Source: Devosia sp.
Lineage (GTDB): Bacteria > Pseudomonadota > Alphaproteobacteria > Rhizobiales > Devosiaceae
Assembly (NCBI RefSeq): GCF_014860165.1
Contig: NZ_JACZKG010000012.1
Span: 1 to 64,000, forward strand
Length of the DNA: 64,000 nucleotides
Direction of reading: 5' to 3'
The notes under the pieces were generated by a model that was not told the DNA's origin, made no database searches, and saw only the letters and a list, made by a program, of their open reading frames with translations. This document shows positions 22,271 through 31,679 of the stretch, one piece after another; position 1 is the first letter of the stretch; each line of letters opens with the position of its first letter. The position numbers and the translations under genes are program-made.

Positions 22271-23122
22271 ATGGCCGAGAGTTTTGCAGCCGGTGGAATT
22301 GCGGTGATCACCGGGGGCGCCAGCGGGATCGGCCGGGCCGCCGCGCGCCGGGCCGCACAGGCGGGCATGCGAATTGCCCTGGTGGACGTCAATGCCGGCA
22401 AGCTCGCCGCTACCGCCGCCGAACTGGCGGAAATAGTGGGGAACGACAATATCCTCACCAGCACGGCCGATGTGGCCGATCCGTCCGCCATGACCGCGCT
22501 GGCGCGTCAGGTCGAGTCCCGCTGGGGCAGCCCGACGCTGCTGATGAACAATGCCGCCGCCTTCGTGGCGGGCGGCGCAGGGGGCATTCTCGATCCGGTC
22601 GAAAACTGGCAGCGCCTGTTTGCGGTCAATGTGTTGGGCATCGTCAACGGCGTGCAGGCCTTCCTGCCCGGCATGCTGGCCGCGGGCGGGCCCGCGGTGA
22701 TCGTCAATACCGGTTCCAAGCAGGGCCTGACCAACCCACCCGGCAACCCGGCCTATAATACATCCAAGGCGGCGGTGAACGCCTATACGCAGAACCTGGC
22801 GCGCGACCTGCGCGAACGGGAGGACAGCCAGGTAACAGCCCATCTGCTGATTCCGGGCTGGACCACGACCGGCGATGCCGAGCACCGCAAGGGCGCCTGG
22901 CTGCCCGAGCAGGTCATCGATTTCATGGACTCTGCCATCGCGCGCGATGGTTTCTTCATTCTCTGCCCGGATGACGAGACGCCCAACGAAACCGACCACA
23001 AGCGGATATTGTGGAATGCGCTCGATATCATCGAGGACCGCCCGGCCTTGTCGCGCTGGCATCCGGAGTGGAAGGAGCGGTTTGCCGAGTTCATGGAGCG
23101 GGATCTGGTGAAGGGGCAGTAA
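22271..23122 (+). CDS. SDR family NAD(P)-dependent oxidoreductase
   Basis: 'VITGGASGIGRAAARRAA', 'NNAAAF', 'YNTSKAAVNAYTQNLARDL' (YxxxK). Confidence 0.92.
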   Translation: MAESFAAGGIAVITGGASGIGRAAARRAAQAGMRIALVDVNAGKLAATAAELAEIVGNDNILTSTADVADPSAMTALARQVESRWGSPTLLMNNAAAFVAGGAGGILDPVENWQRLFAVNVLGIVNGVQAFLPGMLAAGGPAVIVNTGSKQGLTNPPGNPAYNTSKAAVNAYTQNLARDLREREDSQVTAHLLIPGWTTTGDAEHRKGAWLPEQVIDFMDSAIARDGFFILCPDDETPNETDHKRILWNALDIIEDRPALSRWHPEWKERFAEFMERDLVKGQ

Positions 23123-23137
23123 GCCGCCGCCGCAATT

Positions 23138-23266
23138 CCTCTCCCCATCGGGGAGAGGTGGCTCGGCGAAGCCGAGTCGGTGAGGGGGAATCCGTCCCCT
23201 CTGATCAGTCCGAGAGAATCCCCCTCATCCGGCGCTGCGCGCCACCTTCTCCCCGATGGCGAGAAG
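23138..23266. repeat. Intergenic inverted repeat (CTCTCCC family)
   Basis: cctctccccatcggggagaggtggc...gtgagggggaat ... atccccctcatccggcgctgcgcgccaccttctccccgatgg. Confidence 0.8.
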
Positions 23267-23287
23267 AATTGGGGCAGAGCGCCGGCC

Positions 23288-24742
23288 CTATTCCTCCAGC
23301 ATGCGCTTCAGCAGTTCGATTTCCTGGGCCAGCTCGACATCGTCCTTGATCATCTGTTCGACCTTGCGCACCGAATGGAGCACGGTGGTGTGATCGCGGC
23401 CGCCGAAGCGCCGACCGATTTCGGGAAGCGAGCGCGAGGTCAGCGCCTTGGCCAGGAACATGGCGATCTGGCGCGGGCGCACCACGTCGCGCGAGCGGCG
23501 GGCCGAGAGCAGTTCGTTGCGCGGCACCTTGTAGTGGCGGGAGACGATCTTGAGGATGTCCTCGATGCGGACGCGGCGTGCTTCGCGCGAGCGGATCAGG
23601 TCGCCCAGGGTCTTTTCGGCCAGCGGCACGGTGATGAGTTCACCGGTCAGCTGGTTGGCGGCGACGAGGCGGTTGACGGCGCCGTCGAGGTCGCGGCCAT
23701 GGCTGACCACGGCACGGGCGACATAGTCGATGACCGGCGTGGGAAAATGCATGCCATAGCGGGTCGCCGACTGTTCGGCCCGGCGCTGCACGATGGCGCG
23801 GCGCAGGTCGAGATCGAAGCCGGAAATCGGCACCACCAGGCCTCCGGAAAGCCGCGAGCGAATGCGCTCGTCGAGCATTTCGAGATCGCGCGGCGGCGCG
23901 TCGCCGGCCACCACCACCTGCTTGGCGCCAGTGAGGAGGGTGCCGAGGGTGTGACCGAATTCGGTGGCCGACTTGCCCTGCAGGAACTGCATGTCATCGA
24001 TCAGCAGCAGGTCGACGCGACGCAGCCAGTCCTTGAAGCCGAGCGCCGACTGGCGCTGCACGGCGGCAATGAAGTGGTACATGAAGTGGTCGGCCGTCAG
24101 GTAGACGATGTTCTTGCTCGGATCGGCCGACTGCACCTGATGGGCAATGGCGTTGAGCAGGTGCGACTTGCCCAGTCCGACCGTGGAATGGATATAGACC
24201 GGGTTGAAGGTCACGGTGTTGTTGGTCACCGCCTGGGCGATCTGCCTGGCCACGCCCAGCGCCATCTCATTGGCATCGCCGGGCACGAAGCTGTCGAAGG
24301 TCATGCGCGGATCGATGGCGCTGCCGGCCAGGGCATCGCCCTTGGCGGCGGAATTGTCGCGCACGAGGCGTGGCTGGCTCACCGGATGGGGGGTGGCAGG
24401 GGCCATGGCGCCTGCGGACTCGGCTGATGGGGCCGGCTCGGCCGCCACCTGAGTCAGGCGCGGACGGGCCTGGCCATTGACGCGCAGCGTCACCTGGATG
24501 CGGGCCACCTCCTCGGCATCCAGGCGGAAGGCCTCGAGAATGCGATCGGCATAATTGGACTGCACCCAGGAGCAGAGAAAGCGCGTGGGGGCAGACAGAT
24601 GCACCACGTCCTCAACGATTTCCTCGAGTTCGAGGCGGGCGAACCAGGAGGCAAAGACATCCTCGCCGACTCCGGCCTTGAGGCGGGCGCGCACCCGGTT
24701 CCAGAGTTCGCGCTGACCTTCGGAGGTGTCGGAGCTGATCAT
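23288..24742 (-). CDS. dnaA: Chromosomal replication initiator protein DnaA
   Basis: 'YIHSTVGLGKSHLLNAIAHQ', 'LLLIDDMQFLQGK', C-terminal 'GGRDHTTVLHSVRKVEQMI'; alternative upstream start at 24847. Confidence 0.97.
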   Translation of the reverse strand: MISSDTSEGQRELWNRVRARLKAGVGEDVFASWFARLELEEIVEDVVHLSAPTRFLCSWVQSNYADRILEAFRLDAEEVARIQVTLRVNGQARPRLTQVAAEPAPSAESAGAMAPATPHPVSQPRLVRDNSAAKGDALAGSAIDPRMTFDSFVPGDANEMALGVARQIAQAVTNNTVTFNPVYIHSTVGLGKSHLLNAIAHQVQSADPSKNIVYLTADHFMYHFIAAVQRQSALGFKDWLRRVDLLLIDDMQFLQGKSATEFGHTLGTLLTGAKQVVVAGDAPPRDLEMLDERIRSRLSGGLVVPISGFDLDLRRAIVQRRAEQSATRYGMHFPTPVIDYVARAVVSHGRDLDGAVNRLVAANQLTGELITVPLAEKTLGDLIRSREARRVRIEDILKIVSRHYKVPRNELLSARRSRDVVRPRQIAMFLAKALTSRSLPEIGRRFGGRDHTTVLHSVRKVEQMIKDDVELAQEIELLKRMLEE

Positions 24743-25574
24743 GACAGGTTTTTCGCCTTTAATCGTGAGGAGTGTGGAAGAGGGATTGGCTTGGCTCCAA
24801 TCGTCCCTTCCCGCCGTAACCTGTCGCATCATCGTGAAGTGCCCCATTCTGTTCGATCCGTCCGGCCCGCAAAGCTCGGATGGTATTGTCTGCCCTGTTG
24901 CCCTGCCCAGAACTCATGTCCTTTGGTCATGGCTTCGCCCTTGGCGCCCTTATGCGGACGCACTTGCTCTGTCCGGTGGCGCGCCACCGGCTTTCGTCCT
25001 AGTCTTGTCGTGAACTCGCCCCGGCCGCGCCGAAGGCCTTACTGAACCGCGACGGTCTCGATCGGACCGGCCGCCAAACTCGCTGCCAACACAACCTCTA
25101 CCGAAATGATCGGCATTACCGCCGCCGAAAAACTGAAATCCAACGCCCCGAAAATGACCCCGTCAGCCACGCCGGGACACTCGTTTTTGGTGTCCGTTTT
25201 CCCGGCTGACGAGATTACTTTAGAGGGACGATTTTGGGCCCGCAACCGTGGAATCTGCAAAATGAGGGCTTGACTCCGAGGATGTCATTTTTGCTTCCGG
25301 GAGCCCGCCAAAGTGCCTCAAAGCAAGGGTCTGTGACTCAACGCAGATTCGGAACCTTAGCCCCGCCGGCATGGTCAAAATTTTATTTCCGCAAGGCCCC
25401 GTTTTTCCCGCGGAGTACCGTTTCGCGGCGACCGGGAGAATGTGCGTTCTTTGGCTAACTACCTGAAAGCAAACATACAAATTGCCGCCAGCTAGTCTGT
25501 CGGGATTTGTCGCCCGACCGTCACACCCGTGACATTAAGTCGTCATCCCGGAAAAACCATGCCCGCTACCATAC

Positions 25575-25600
25575 AAAGAAAAAGGCTCCCGTGGGAGCCC
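25575..25600 (-). terminator. Rho-independent terminator of rpsT
   Basis: Minus strand GGCTCCC ac GGGAGCC TTTTTCTTT. Confidence 0.88.
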
Positions 25601-25646
25601 AATTCATCGCCTAGCCGGCGCCTGATGGCGCCGTCGCGCGGGTCGA

Positions 25647-25913
25647 TCAGACGCTGAGCGCCTTGACCCGGTTATTGAGGCGGCTGACCTTGCGGGCGGC
25701 CAGGTTGGCATGGACAATGCCCTTGGTCGCGGCGCGGTTGATTTCGGGCTCGGCAGCCTTGAGGGCGGCCATGGCAACGGCGTGATCGCCGGCCACGATG
25801 GCTTCCTCGACCTTGCGGATGAAGGTGCGCACGCGCGAACGACGCGACTTGTTGACCGCGGTGCGGGCTTCGATCTTGCGGGTAGCCTTCTTGGCTGACG
25901 GCGTATTGGCCAT
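25647..25913 (-). CDS. rpsT: 30S ribosomal protein S20
   Basis: [39 protein letters not shown]. Confidence 0.97.
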   Translation of the reverse strand: MANTPSAKKATRKIEARTAVNKSRRSRVRTFIRKVEEAIVAGDHAVAMAALKAAEPEINRAATKGIVHANLAARKVSRLNNRVKALSV

Positions 25914-26123
25914 AACGGTCCTCTTGGCGTCCAACCGGCCGGTTGCGCGCTTGTCGCGCAGCAGTCGTCCGGGATGAAATGAAATCGGCGGCAATCGACA
26001 GCCGCCAAGTTGCGCGGTCTATAGGGGAAGTCAGGGGGAGCGTCAACTGGATTCAGGGGGTGGGGCAGCTATGCGCAGCCGCTCCTTTCCAGCGGGGCGG
26101 CCGAGCTGCCCACCCCCAGAGCG

Positions 26124-26212
26124 CGTCACCCTCGGGCCTGACCCGAGGGCTCTGCACTAATCGATTGAGCAGCAAGTATAGGGCGCTCGGGTCAAGCCCT
26201 GACGTGACGATC
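26124..26212. repeat. REP-like imperfect inverted repeat, copy 1
   Basis: cgtcaccctcgggcctgacccgaggg ... gctcgggtcaagccctgacgtgacgat; same family as 31568-31655. Confidence 0.8.
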
Positions 26213-26235
26213 CAGTTGGTCATGGCACCGGGGTG

Positions 26236-27123
26236 TCACGGCGCCTTCTGGCAGACCGGGCAGAAGAAGGTCGAGCGCCCGGACTGCACGATGCGCTCGA
26301 TGGTACCGGTACAGAGCGGCGTCGGGCAGGGTTGGCCTTCGCGGTCATAGACGGCAAAGCGGTGCTGGAAATAGCCCGAGCCACCTTCGGCATTACGGAA
26401 GTCCCTGAGGGTGGAGCCGCCCACCTCGATGGCTTCCACCAGCACCTGGCGTACCGCATGGGCCAGATCCTCGAGCGCCGTCTTGGGCTTGCCCTTGGCT
26501 GTCACCAGCGTGCCGGCCAGAACGGTGGGCAGGATATGGCTGCGGTGCAGCGCCTCGGCGACATAGATATTGCCCAGACCCGCCACCACGCGCTGATCGA
26601 GCAGCGCCGCCTTGATGGGGGCCTTCTTGCCCTTGAAAGCGTCCGCCATTTCATCGGCATTGAAGTCGTTGCCCAGGGGCTCGGGGCCAAGGTCCTTGAG
26701 ATAAGGGCTATCGGCCACATCGTCATAAAGGTCGACAAAACCGAAGCGGCGCGGGTCGGCATAGATCAGGTGGCTCCGGCCATGGCCGGGGTGGGCGATG
26801 TCCCAGACCATATGGTCATGCTTTGGTTCGGTGCCGGGCTCATAGTAACGTGGCGGCTTGTCGATACCGTGCTCGGCAAAGCGCCACGAGCCGGTCATGC
26901 CCAGATGGCTGAGCACGGTCTTGCCATTGGAGAGGGCGATCAGCAGGTATTTGGCCCGCCGGCTGACCGAAACGATGTTCTGGCCCTCGAGGGCCTGCGG
27001 CAGGCCCTGGGGGAAGGGGAAACGCAGGTCCTTGCGGTTGAGCGTGACCTTGTCGATGCGGGCGCCGACCAGCCAGGGTTCGAGGCCGCGCCTGACGGTT
27101 TCGACCTCGGGCAATTCGGGCAT
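26236..27123 (-). CDS. mutM: Formamidopyrimidine-DNA glycosylase
   Basis: MPELPEVETVRRGLEPWLVGARI ... zinc finger 'CPTPLCTGTIERIVQSGRSTFFCPVCQ'. Confidence 0.97.
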   Translation of the reverse strand: MPELPEVETVRRGLEPWLVGARIDKVTLNRKDLRFPFPQGLPQALEGQNIVSVSRRAKYLLIALSNGKTVLSHLGMTGSWRFAEHGIDKPPRYYEPGTEPKHDHMVWDIAHPGHGRSHLIYADPRRFGFVDLYDDVADSPYLKDLGPEPLGNDFNADEMADAFKGKKAPIKAALLDQRVVAGLGNIYVAEALHRSHILPTVLAGTLVTAKGKPKTALEDLAHAVRQVLVEAIEVGGSTLRDFRNAEGGSGYFQHRFAVYDREGQPCPTPLCTGTIERIVQSGRSTFFCPVCQKAP

Positions 27124-27240
27124 GTTTTGGCCTCTTTACCTGTGCGACTTTGTGCCATGGCAAAGCCGGGTTGGGTTGAATATGGTGCGCCCCGATAGAG
27201 AGCCTATCGACGCAATATCAAAATGGACAGGGCGATAGCC

Positions 27241-28005
27241 ATGACCGACGCGCAGGAAACCACGCATTTCGGCGAACAGACCGTGGCCATGGATGACAAG
27301 CAGGGCATGGTCAATGCCGTGTTCCACGGCGTCGCCGATCGCTACGACCTGATGAACGACCTGATGAGCGGCGGGATCCACCGCATCTGGAAGGATGCGA
27401 TGGTCAACGACCTGGCCCCACCCAAAGCCGGCTCGCGGCCCTGGCGGGTGCTCGATATGGCCGGCGGCACCGGCGATATCGCCGAGCGCATCATCAATGC
27501 CTCGGTGGGCTATGCGGAAGTGGTGGTCTCGGACATCAATTCGGACATGCTGCGGGTGGGGGCCGAGCGGGCGAAGGGCTGGCGCTATCCGGCGCAGGCC
27601 AGCTTCGTTGAGGCCAATGCGGAGGAGTTGCCCTTCGCCGATGACAGCTTTGACGCCTATACGATCGCCTTCGGCATCCGCAACGTGCCGCGCATCCAGA
27701 AGGCGCTCAATGAAGCCCATCGCGTGCTCAAGCGCGGCGGGCGTATCCTGGTGCTGGAATTTTCCCAGGTCGACGTGCCGGGCCTCGATGCGGTGTATCG
27801 CGTCTTCTCGGATCGGGTCATTCCGCCCATGGGCAAGCTGGTCACCGGCGATGCGCAGCCCTACCAGTATCTGGTGGAATCGATCCGCAAGTTCCCCAAT
27901 CCGCAGGCCTTTTCGGCCATGCTGACGACCGCCGGTTTCAAGCGGGTCAAGCACACCCCCTTTTCGGGCAATATCGCCACGCTGTTTTCGGGGTGGAAGA
28001 TTTAG
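27241..28005 (+). CDS. ubiE: Ubiquinone/menaquinone biosynthesis C-methyltransferase
   Basis: '[26 protein letters not shown]', '[13 protein letters not shown]', 'AFGIRNVP'. Confidence 0.96.
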   Translation: MTDAQETTHFGEQTVAMDDKQGMVNAVFHGVADRYDLMNDLMSGGIHRIWKDAMVNDLAPPKAGSRPWRVLDMAGGTGDIAERIINASVGYAEVVVSDINSDMLRVGAERAKGWRYPAQASFVEANAEELPFADDSFDAYTIAFGIRNVPRIQKALNEAHRVLKRGGRILVLEFSQVDVPGLDAVYRVFSDRVIPPMGKLVTGDAQPYQYLVESIRKFPNPQAFSAMLTTAGFKRVKHTPFSGNIATLFSGWKI

Positions 28006-28008
28006 CCA

Positions 28009-29565
28009 ATGATCATCGGGGCCTATTTCCGCCTGATCCGGGCCGGCTACGTGCTGGCGCGCGAAGGCGCGCTGTCCATACCGGGCGAACTGCCCCCCGC
28101 GCTGGCGCCGCTGCGTTTCGGCATCTGGCTGGGGCGGCTGGTCGAGCGGCCCAGCGTGCGCAAGACGGGCCATGTCGAGCGCCTCAACCGGGCGCTCAAC
28201 CGGCTGGGCCCCACCTATGTCAAATTCGGCCAGACGCTGGCAACCCGGCCCGATGTGGTCGGCGCGACCATCGCCAATGACCTAGCGGGCCTCCAGGACA
28301 AGATGGAGCCGTTCGATGCGGCCCTGGTGCCTGGCATCCTGGCGGCGGCGCTCGACGACAAGGCGGCCGAGCTGACCGAGCTTTCGCCGCCCGTGGCCGC
28401 CGCCTCGATCGCGCAGGTGCACAAGGCGCGGCTGAAGCCCGCCAATGGCCTGCCGCGAACCGTGGCGGTCAAGGTGCTGCGGCCCGGCGTCGAGACGCGC
28501 TTCCGCTCCGATATCGAGAGCTTCTATGCCGCGGCGCGCCTCGCCGAAGGCCTGGTGCGCTCGACCCGCCGGCTGCGGCCGACCGAAGTGGTCGAGACAC
28601 TGGACCGCTCGGCCCGGCTCGAACTCGACCTGCGGCTCGAGGCGGCGGCCATTTCCGAGATGGCCGAGAATATCAAGGACGATACCGGCTTCGTCATTCC
28701 CACGGTCAGCTGGGACCACGTGGCGCAGAATGTGCTCACCACGAGCTGGGTCGATGGCATCCCCATCCGCGAGCATGCAGCGCTCGATGCCGCGGGCATC
28801 GACCGCAAGGCGCTGGCGGCCAAGCTGCTGCAGAGCTTTCTCAAGCACGCCATCCGCGACGGCTTCTTCCATGCCGACATGCATCCGGGCAACCTGTTCG
28901 CCGATCCCCGCACCGGCGACGTGATCGCCGTCGATTTCGGCATTATGGGTCGCATCAACCGCAAGGAGCGGCGGTTCCTCGCCGATATCCTCTACGGCTT
29001 CATCACCCGCAACTATCGGCTGGTGGCCGAGCGGCACTTCGATATCGGCTATGTGCCCAAAGATCAGTCGATAGATGATTTCGCCCTGGCCATCCGCTCC
29101 ATCGGCGAGCCACTGCATGGCCGCACGGCCTCCGACATTTCCATGGCCCGCGTGCTGGGGCAGCTGTTTGCCATCACCGACCTCTTTTCCATGCAGACCC
29201 GCCCCGAGCTGGTGCTGCTGCAGAAATCGATGGTGCTGGTTGAGGGTGTCGCGCGGGCGCTCGATCCCGATCTCGATATCTGGACGGTGGCGGAGCCCGT
29301 GGTCGGCGACTGGCTGCGCAAGGAAGCGGGACCGCTGGGGCGGATCGAGGACATCAAGGATCATTTCAAGGTCATTGCCGAGGCGGCCGGCCGGCTACCT
29401 GTGATTGCCGCGCAGGCCGAGCTGGCGCTGGCCGATTATCACGCGGGCAAGATGCGGCCGCAGGGCGACGGGCTGATGCGCTGGGCGATCCTGGGCCTGA
29501 TCGGCGTCACCGGGCTGACCATGCTGGCATTGCTCTATCGGCTGGCGACCATGCCGTCCTGGTAG
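28009..29565 (+). CDS. ubiB: 2-polyprenylphenol 6-hydroxylase accessory kinase-like protein UbiB
   Basis: ABC1/UbiB motif 'GPTYVKFGQTLATRPDVVG', 'AAASIAQVHKARL', 'HADMHPGNLF', 'VDFGIMGRI'. Confidence 0.96.
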   Translation: MIIGAYFRLIRAGYVLAREGALSIPGELPPALAPLRFGIWLGRLVERPSVRKTGHVERLNRALNRLGPTYVKFGQTLATRPDVVGATIANDLAGLQDKMEPFDAALVPGILAAALDDKAAELTELSPPVAAASIAQVHKARLKPANGLPRTVAVKVLRPGVETRFRSDIESFYAAARLAEGLVRSTRRLRPTEVVETLDRSARLELDLRLEAAAISEMAENIKDDTGFVIPTVSWDHVAQNVLTTSWVDGIPIREHAALDAAGIDRKALAAKLLQSFLKHAIRDGFFHADMHPGNLFADPRTGDVIAVDFGIMGRINRKERRFLADILYGFITRNYRLVAERHFDIGYVPKDQSIDDFALAIRSIGEPLHGRTASDISMARVLGQLFAITDLFSMQTRPELVLLQKSMVLVEGVARALDPDLDIWTVAEPVVGDWLRKEAGPLGRIEDIKDHFKVIAEAAGRLPVIAAQAELALADYHAGKMRPQGDGLMRWAILGLIGVTGLTMLALLYRLATMPSW

Positions 29566-29666
29566 GCACCTTGCCGATTCAATGACTTAACCCTAGATTG
29601 CCGCGCAACGGCCTCGCATGCGGCATGGCCACGAGCTTGGTGACAAGCGACGGAGGCGTCCGTTTC

Positions 29667-30125
29667 ATGGTCGATAGCATACCAATCGAGCTGGTCTGGC
29701 TCGCCCATGGCAAGGGCCTGCCGCTGCCGCGCCAGCAGACGCCGGGCGCGGCCGGACTTGACCTGTCGGCGGCGCTGGCCGCCGATGAGGTGGTCGAGAT
29801 CGCTCCTGGCGGGATAGCAATGATCCCGACCGGTCTTATGATTGCAATACCGCTGGGCTACGAAGCCCAGATAAGGCCGCGTTCGGGCCTTGCGGCCAAA
29901 CACGGCATCACGGTGCTCAATTCGCCCGGCACGGTGGATGCGGACTATCGGGGCGAGGTCAAGGTGCTGCTGATCAACCACGGCGCTGCCCCCTTCGCGG
30001 TGCGCCGGGGCGAGCGCATTGCGCAGATGGTGGTGGCGCCGGTCAGCCGGGTGGTGTTCGAGGAAGTGGAGGCACTTGATGAAACCGAACGTGGCGAGGG
30101 CGGGCATGGCTCGACTGGGCGCTAG
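29667..30125 (+). CDS. dut: Deoxyuridine 5'-triphosphate nucleotidohydrolase
   Basis: '[13 protein letters not shown]', '[36 protein letters not shown]', '[14 protein letters not shown]'. Confidence 0.96.
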   Translation: MVDSIPIELVWLAHGKGLPLPRQQTPGAAGLDLSAALAADEVVEIAPGGIAMIPTGLMIAIPLGYEAQIRPRSGLAAKHGITVLNSPGTVDADYRGEVKVLLINHGAAPFAVRRGERIAQMVVAPVSRVVFEEVEALDETERGEGGHGSTGR

Positions 30126-30822
30126 CCTCCTGGCCGTGCTGGCGTTGGCAGCCCCGGCCATGGCGGGCGACCGCGCACTGGTCGACATCATCGGCTATTC
30201 CGAGGATGCGCGCTATTTTGCCTTCGAGGAATTCGGCATCCAGGACGGCTCCGGCTTTGCCTATTCGAGCATCTATATCGTCGATCTCTCTACCGACTCC
30301 TGGGTGGTGGGGACGCCGATCCGCGAACAGGCCGATGACGAGGGCATCTCGCTCAGCCAGATCCGCGCCGAAGTGCAGTTGCAGGCCGCCGAGGACCTGG
30401 CCGATTTCGGCATCGACAGGCCGGCGGAATATGCGGCACTGCTCGGCGATGGCGCGCCCGATGCGGACGGCAGCAGCTTGCGGTTCGGCTCGCCCGGCTA
30501 TGGCCCCGGCGAAGTGTCCGGCGATTACGAGCTGCGCCTCTCGAGCTTTCCGACCACGGCGGCGGCGCCATGTGCCGAGTGGTTTTCGGTCGATCCCATG
30601 GGCTACCAGTTGGTCATCGCCGACACGGGCGGCGAGCGGCTGATCCATCGCGACGGACCGCTGCCGCGTTCGCGCGGCTGCCCGGTGACCTATCGCATCC
30701 ATGGCGTGGTGCTGCCCTTCAATGCCGGCTCGATCAGCCATGCGGTGGCGCTCATCTCGGTCTATCCGGGCGGTTTCGAAGGGCCTGACCGCCGTTTCAT
30801 CGCGGTGCCGCTTGGCCTCTGA
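30079..30822 (+). CDS. DUF2259 domain-containing secreted protein
   Basis: Signal peptide then '[34 protein letters not shown]', remembered DUF2259 pattern; overlaps 3' end of dut. Confidence 0.75.
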   Translation: MKPNVARAGMARLGASLLAVLALAAPAMAGDRALVDIIGYSEDARYFAFEEFGIQDGSGFAYSSIYIVDLSTDSWVVGTPIREQADDEGISLSQIRAEVQLQAAEDLADFGIDRPAEYAALLGDGAPDADGSSLRFGSPGYGPGEVSGDYELRLSSFPTTAAAPCAEWFSVDPMGYQLVIADTGGERLIHRDGPLPRSRGCPVTYRIHGVVLPFNAGSISHAVALISVYPGGFEGPDRRFIAVPLGL

Positions 30823-31528
30823 CCCGCTCTCACCGGAGGAAACGCGGCGCTATGCGCGCCACCTGGTGCTCAAGGGCATGGGCGGCGCCGGCCAGCAGGC
30901 GTTGAAGCGGGCGCGGGTGCTGGTGGTCGGGGCGGGCGGATTGGGCAGCCCGGCTATCGCCTATCTGGCGGGCGCCGGGGTCGGTACACTCGGAATCGTC
31001 GATCATGACGCGGTGTCGCTGAGCAACCTGCAGCGGCAGGTGATCCATAGCGAGATCGGCGCCAACAAGGCCGAGAGCGCGGGACGCTTTGCCCATGCGC
31101 TCAACCCCCATGTGCAGATCGTCGTTCACGCCGAGCGTATCGAGGCCGCCAATGTGGCAGCGATCATCGCGGGCTATGACCTGGTGCTTGATGGCACCGA
31201 CAACCTGGCGACACGGCGCATTGTCGCCGGGGCCTGCGAGGCACGTGGCCTGCCGCTGGTTTCGGGGGCGGTGTCGATGTTTGACGGGCAAGTGACGGTC
31301 TTTGCCCCCGGGGGGCCGCGCTTTGGCGCGCTCTATCCCCAGGAAGCCGATGATGCCGACCTGCCCAGCTGCGAGGCCACGGGTATTCTCGGGCCGCTCA
31401 CCGGGGTGATCGGCAGCCTGATGGCCATGGAAGCGATCAAGCTCATATCAGGCATCGGCGAGCCGCTGATCGGTCGCGTGCTGACCTATGACGGCCAGGG
31501 TGGGCGGTTCAGCGAGTTTGGGTTTTGA
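30812..31528 (+). CDS. HesA/MoeB/ThiF family adenylyltransferase
   Basis: 'VLVVGAGGLGSPAIAYLAGAGVGTLGIVDHDAVSLSNLQRQVIH', 'DGTDNLATRRIV', 'SCEATGILGPLTGVIG'; TTG start at 30812 inferred. Confidence 0.9.
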   Translation: MASDPLSPEETRRYARHLVLKGMGGAGQQALKRARVLVVGAGGLGSPAIAYLAGAGVGTLGIVDHDAVSLSNLQRQVIHSEIGANKAESAGRFAHALNPHVQIVVHAERIEAANVAAIIAGYDLVLDGTDNLATRRIVAGACEARGLPLVSGAVSMFDGQVTVFAPGGPRFGALYPQEADDADLPSCEATGILGPLTGVIGSLMAMEAIKLISGIGEPLIGRVLTYDGQGGRFSEFGF

Positions 31529-31567
31529 AGGGATCGGACAGACCACCGCGCGCCCTTACCCACCGGC

Positions 31568-31655
31568 CGTCACCCTCGGGCTTGACCCGAGGGCTCTTCA
31601 CTTGCTGAGCCATCGATACGTACAGTGCCCTCAGGTCTAGCCGAGGGTGACGATC
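31568..31655. repeat. REP-like imperfect inverted repeat, copy 2
   Basis: cgtcaccctcgggcttgacccgaggg ... ccctcaggtctagccgagggtgacgat. Confidence 0.82.
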
Positions 31656-31679
31656 GGGTATGGGGTAGATCAGGGGCCC

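Noticed and set aside
25234-25458. 74-aa ORF in the dnaA-rpsT gap
   Set aside because: No RBS or family signal; composition fits random ORF in intergenic DNA.
24848-25574. Firm oriC call
   Set aside because: No convincing DnaA boxes found by eye, and many alphaproteobacterial origins lie away from dnaA; kept only as a hypothesis.
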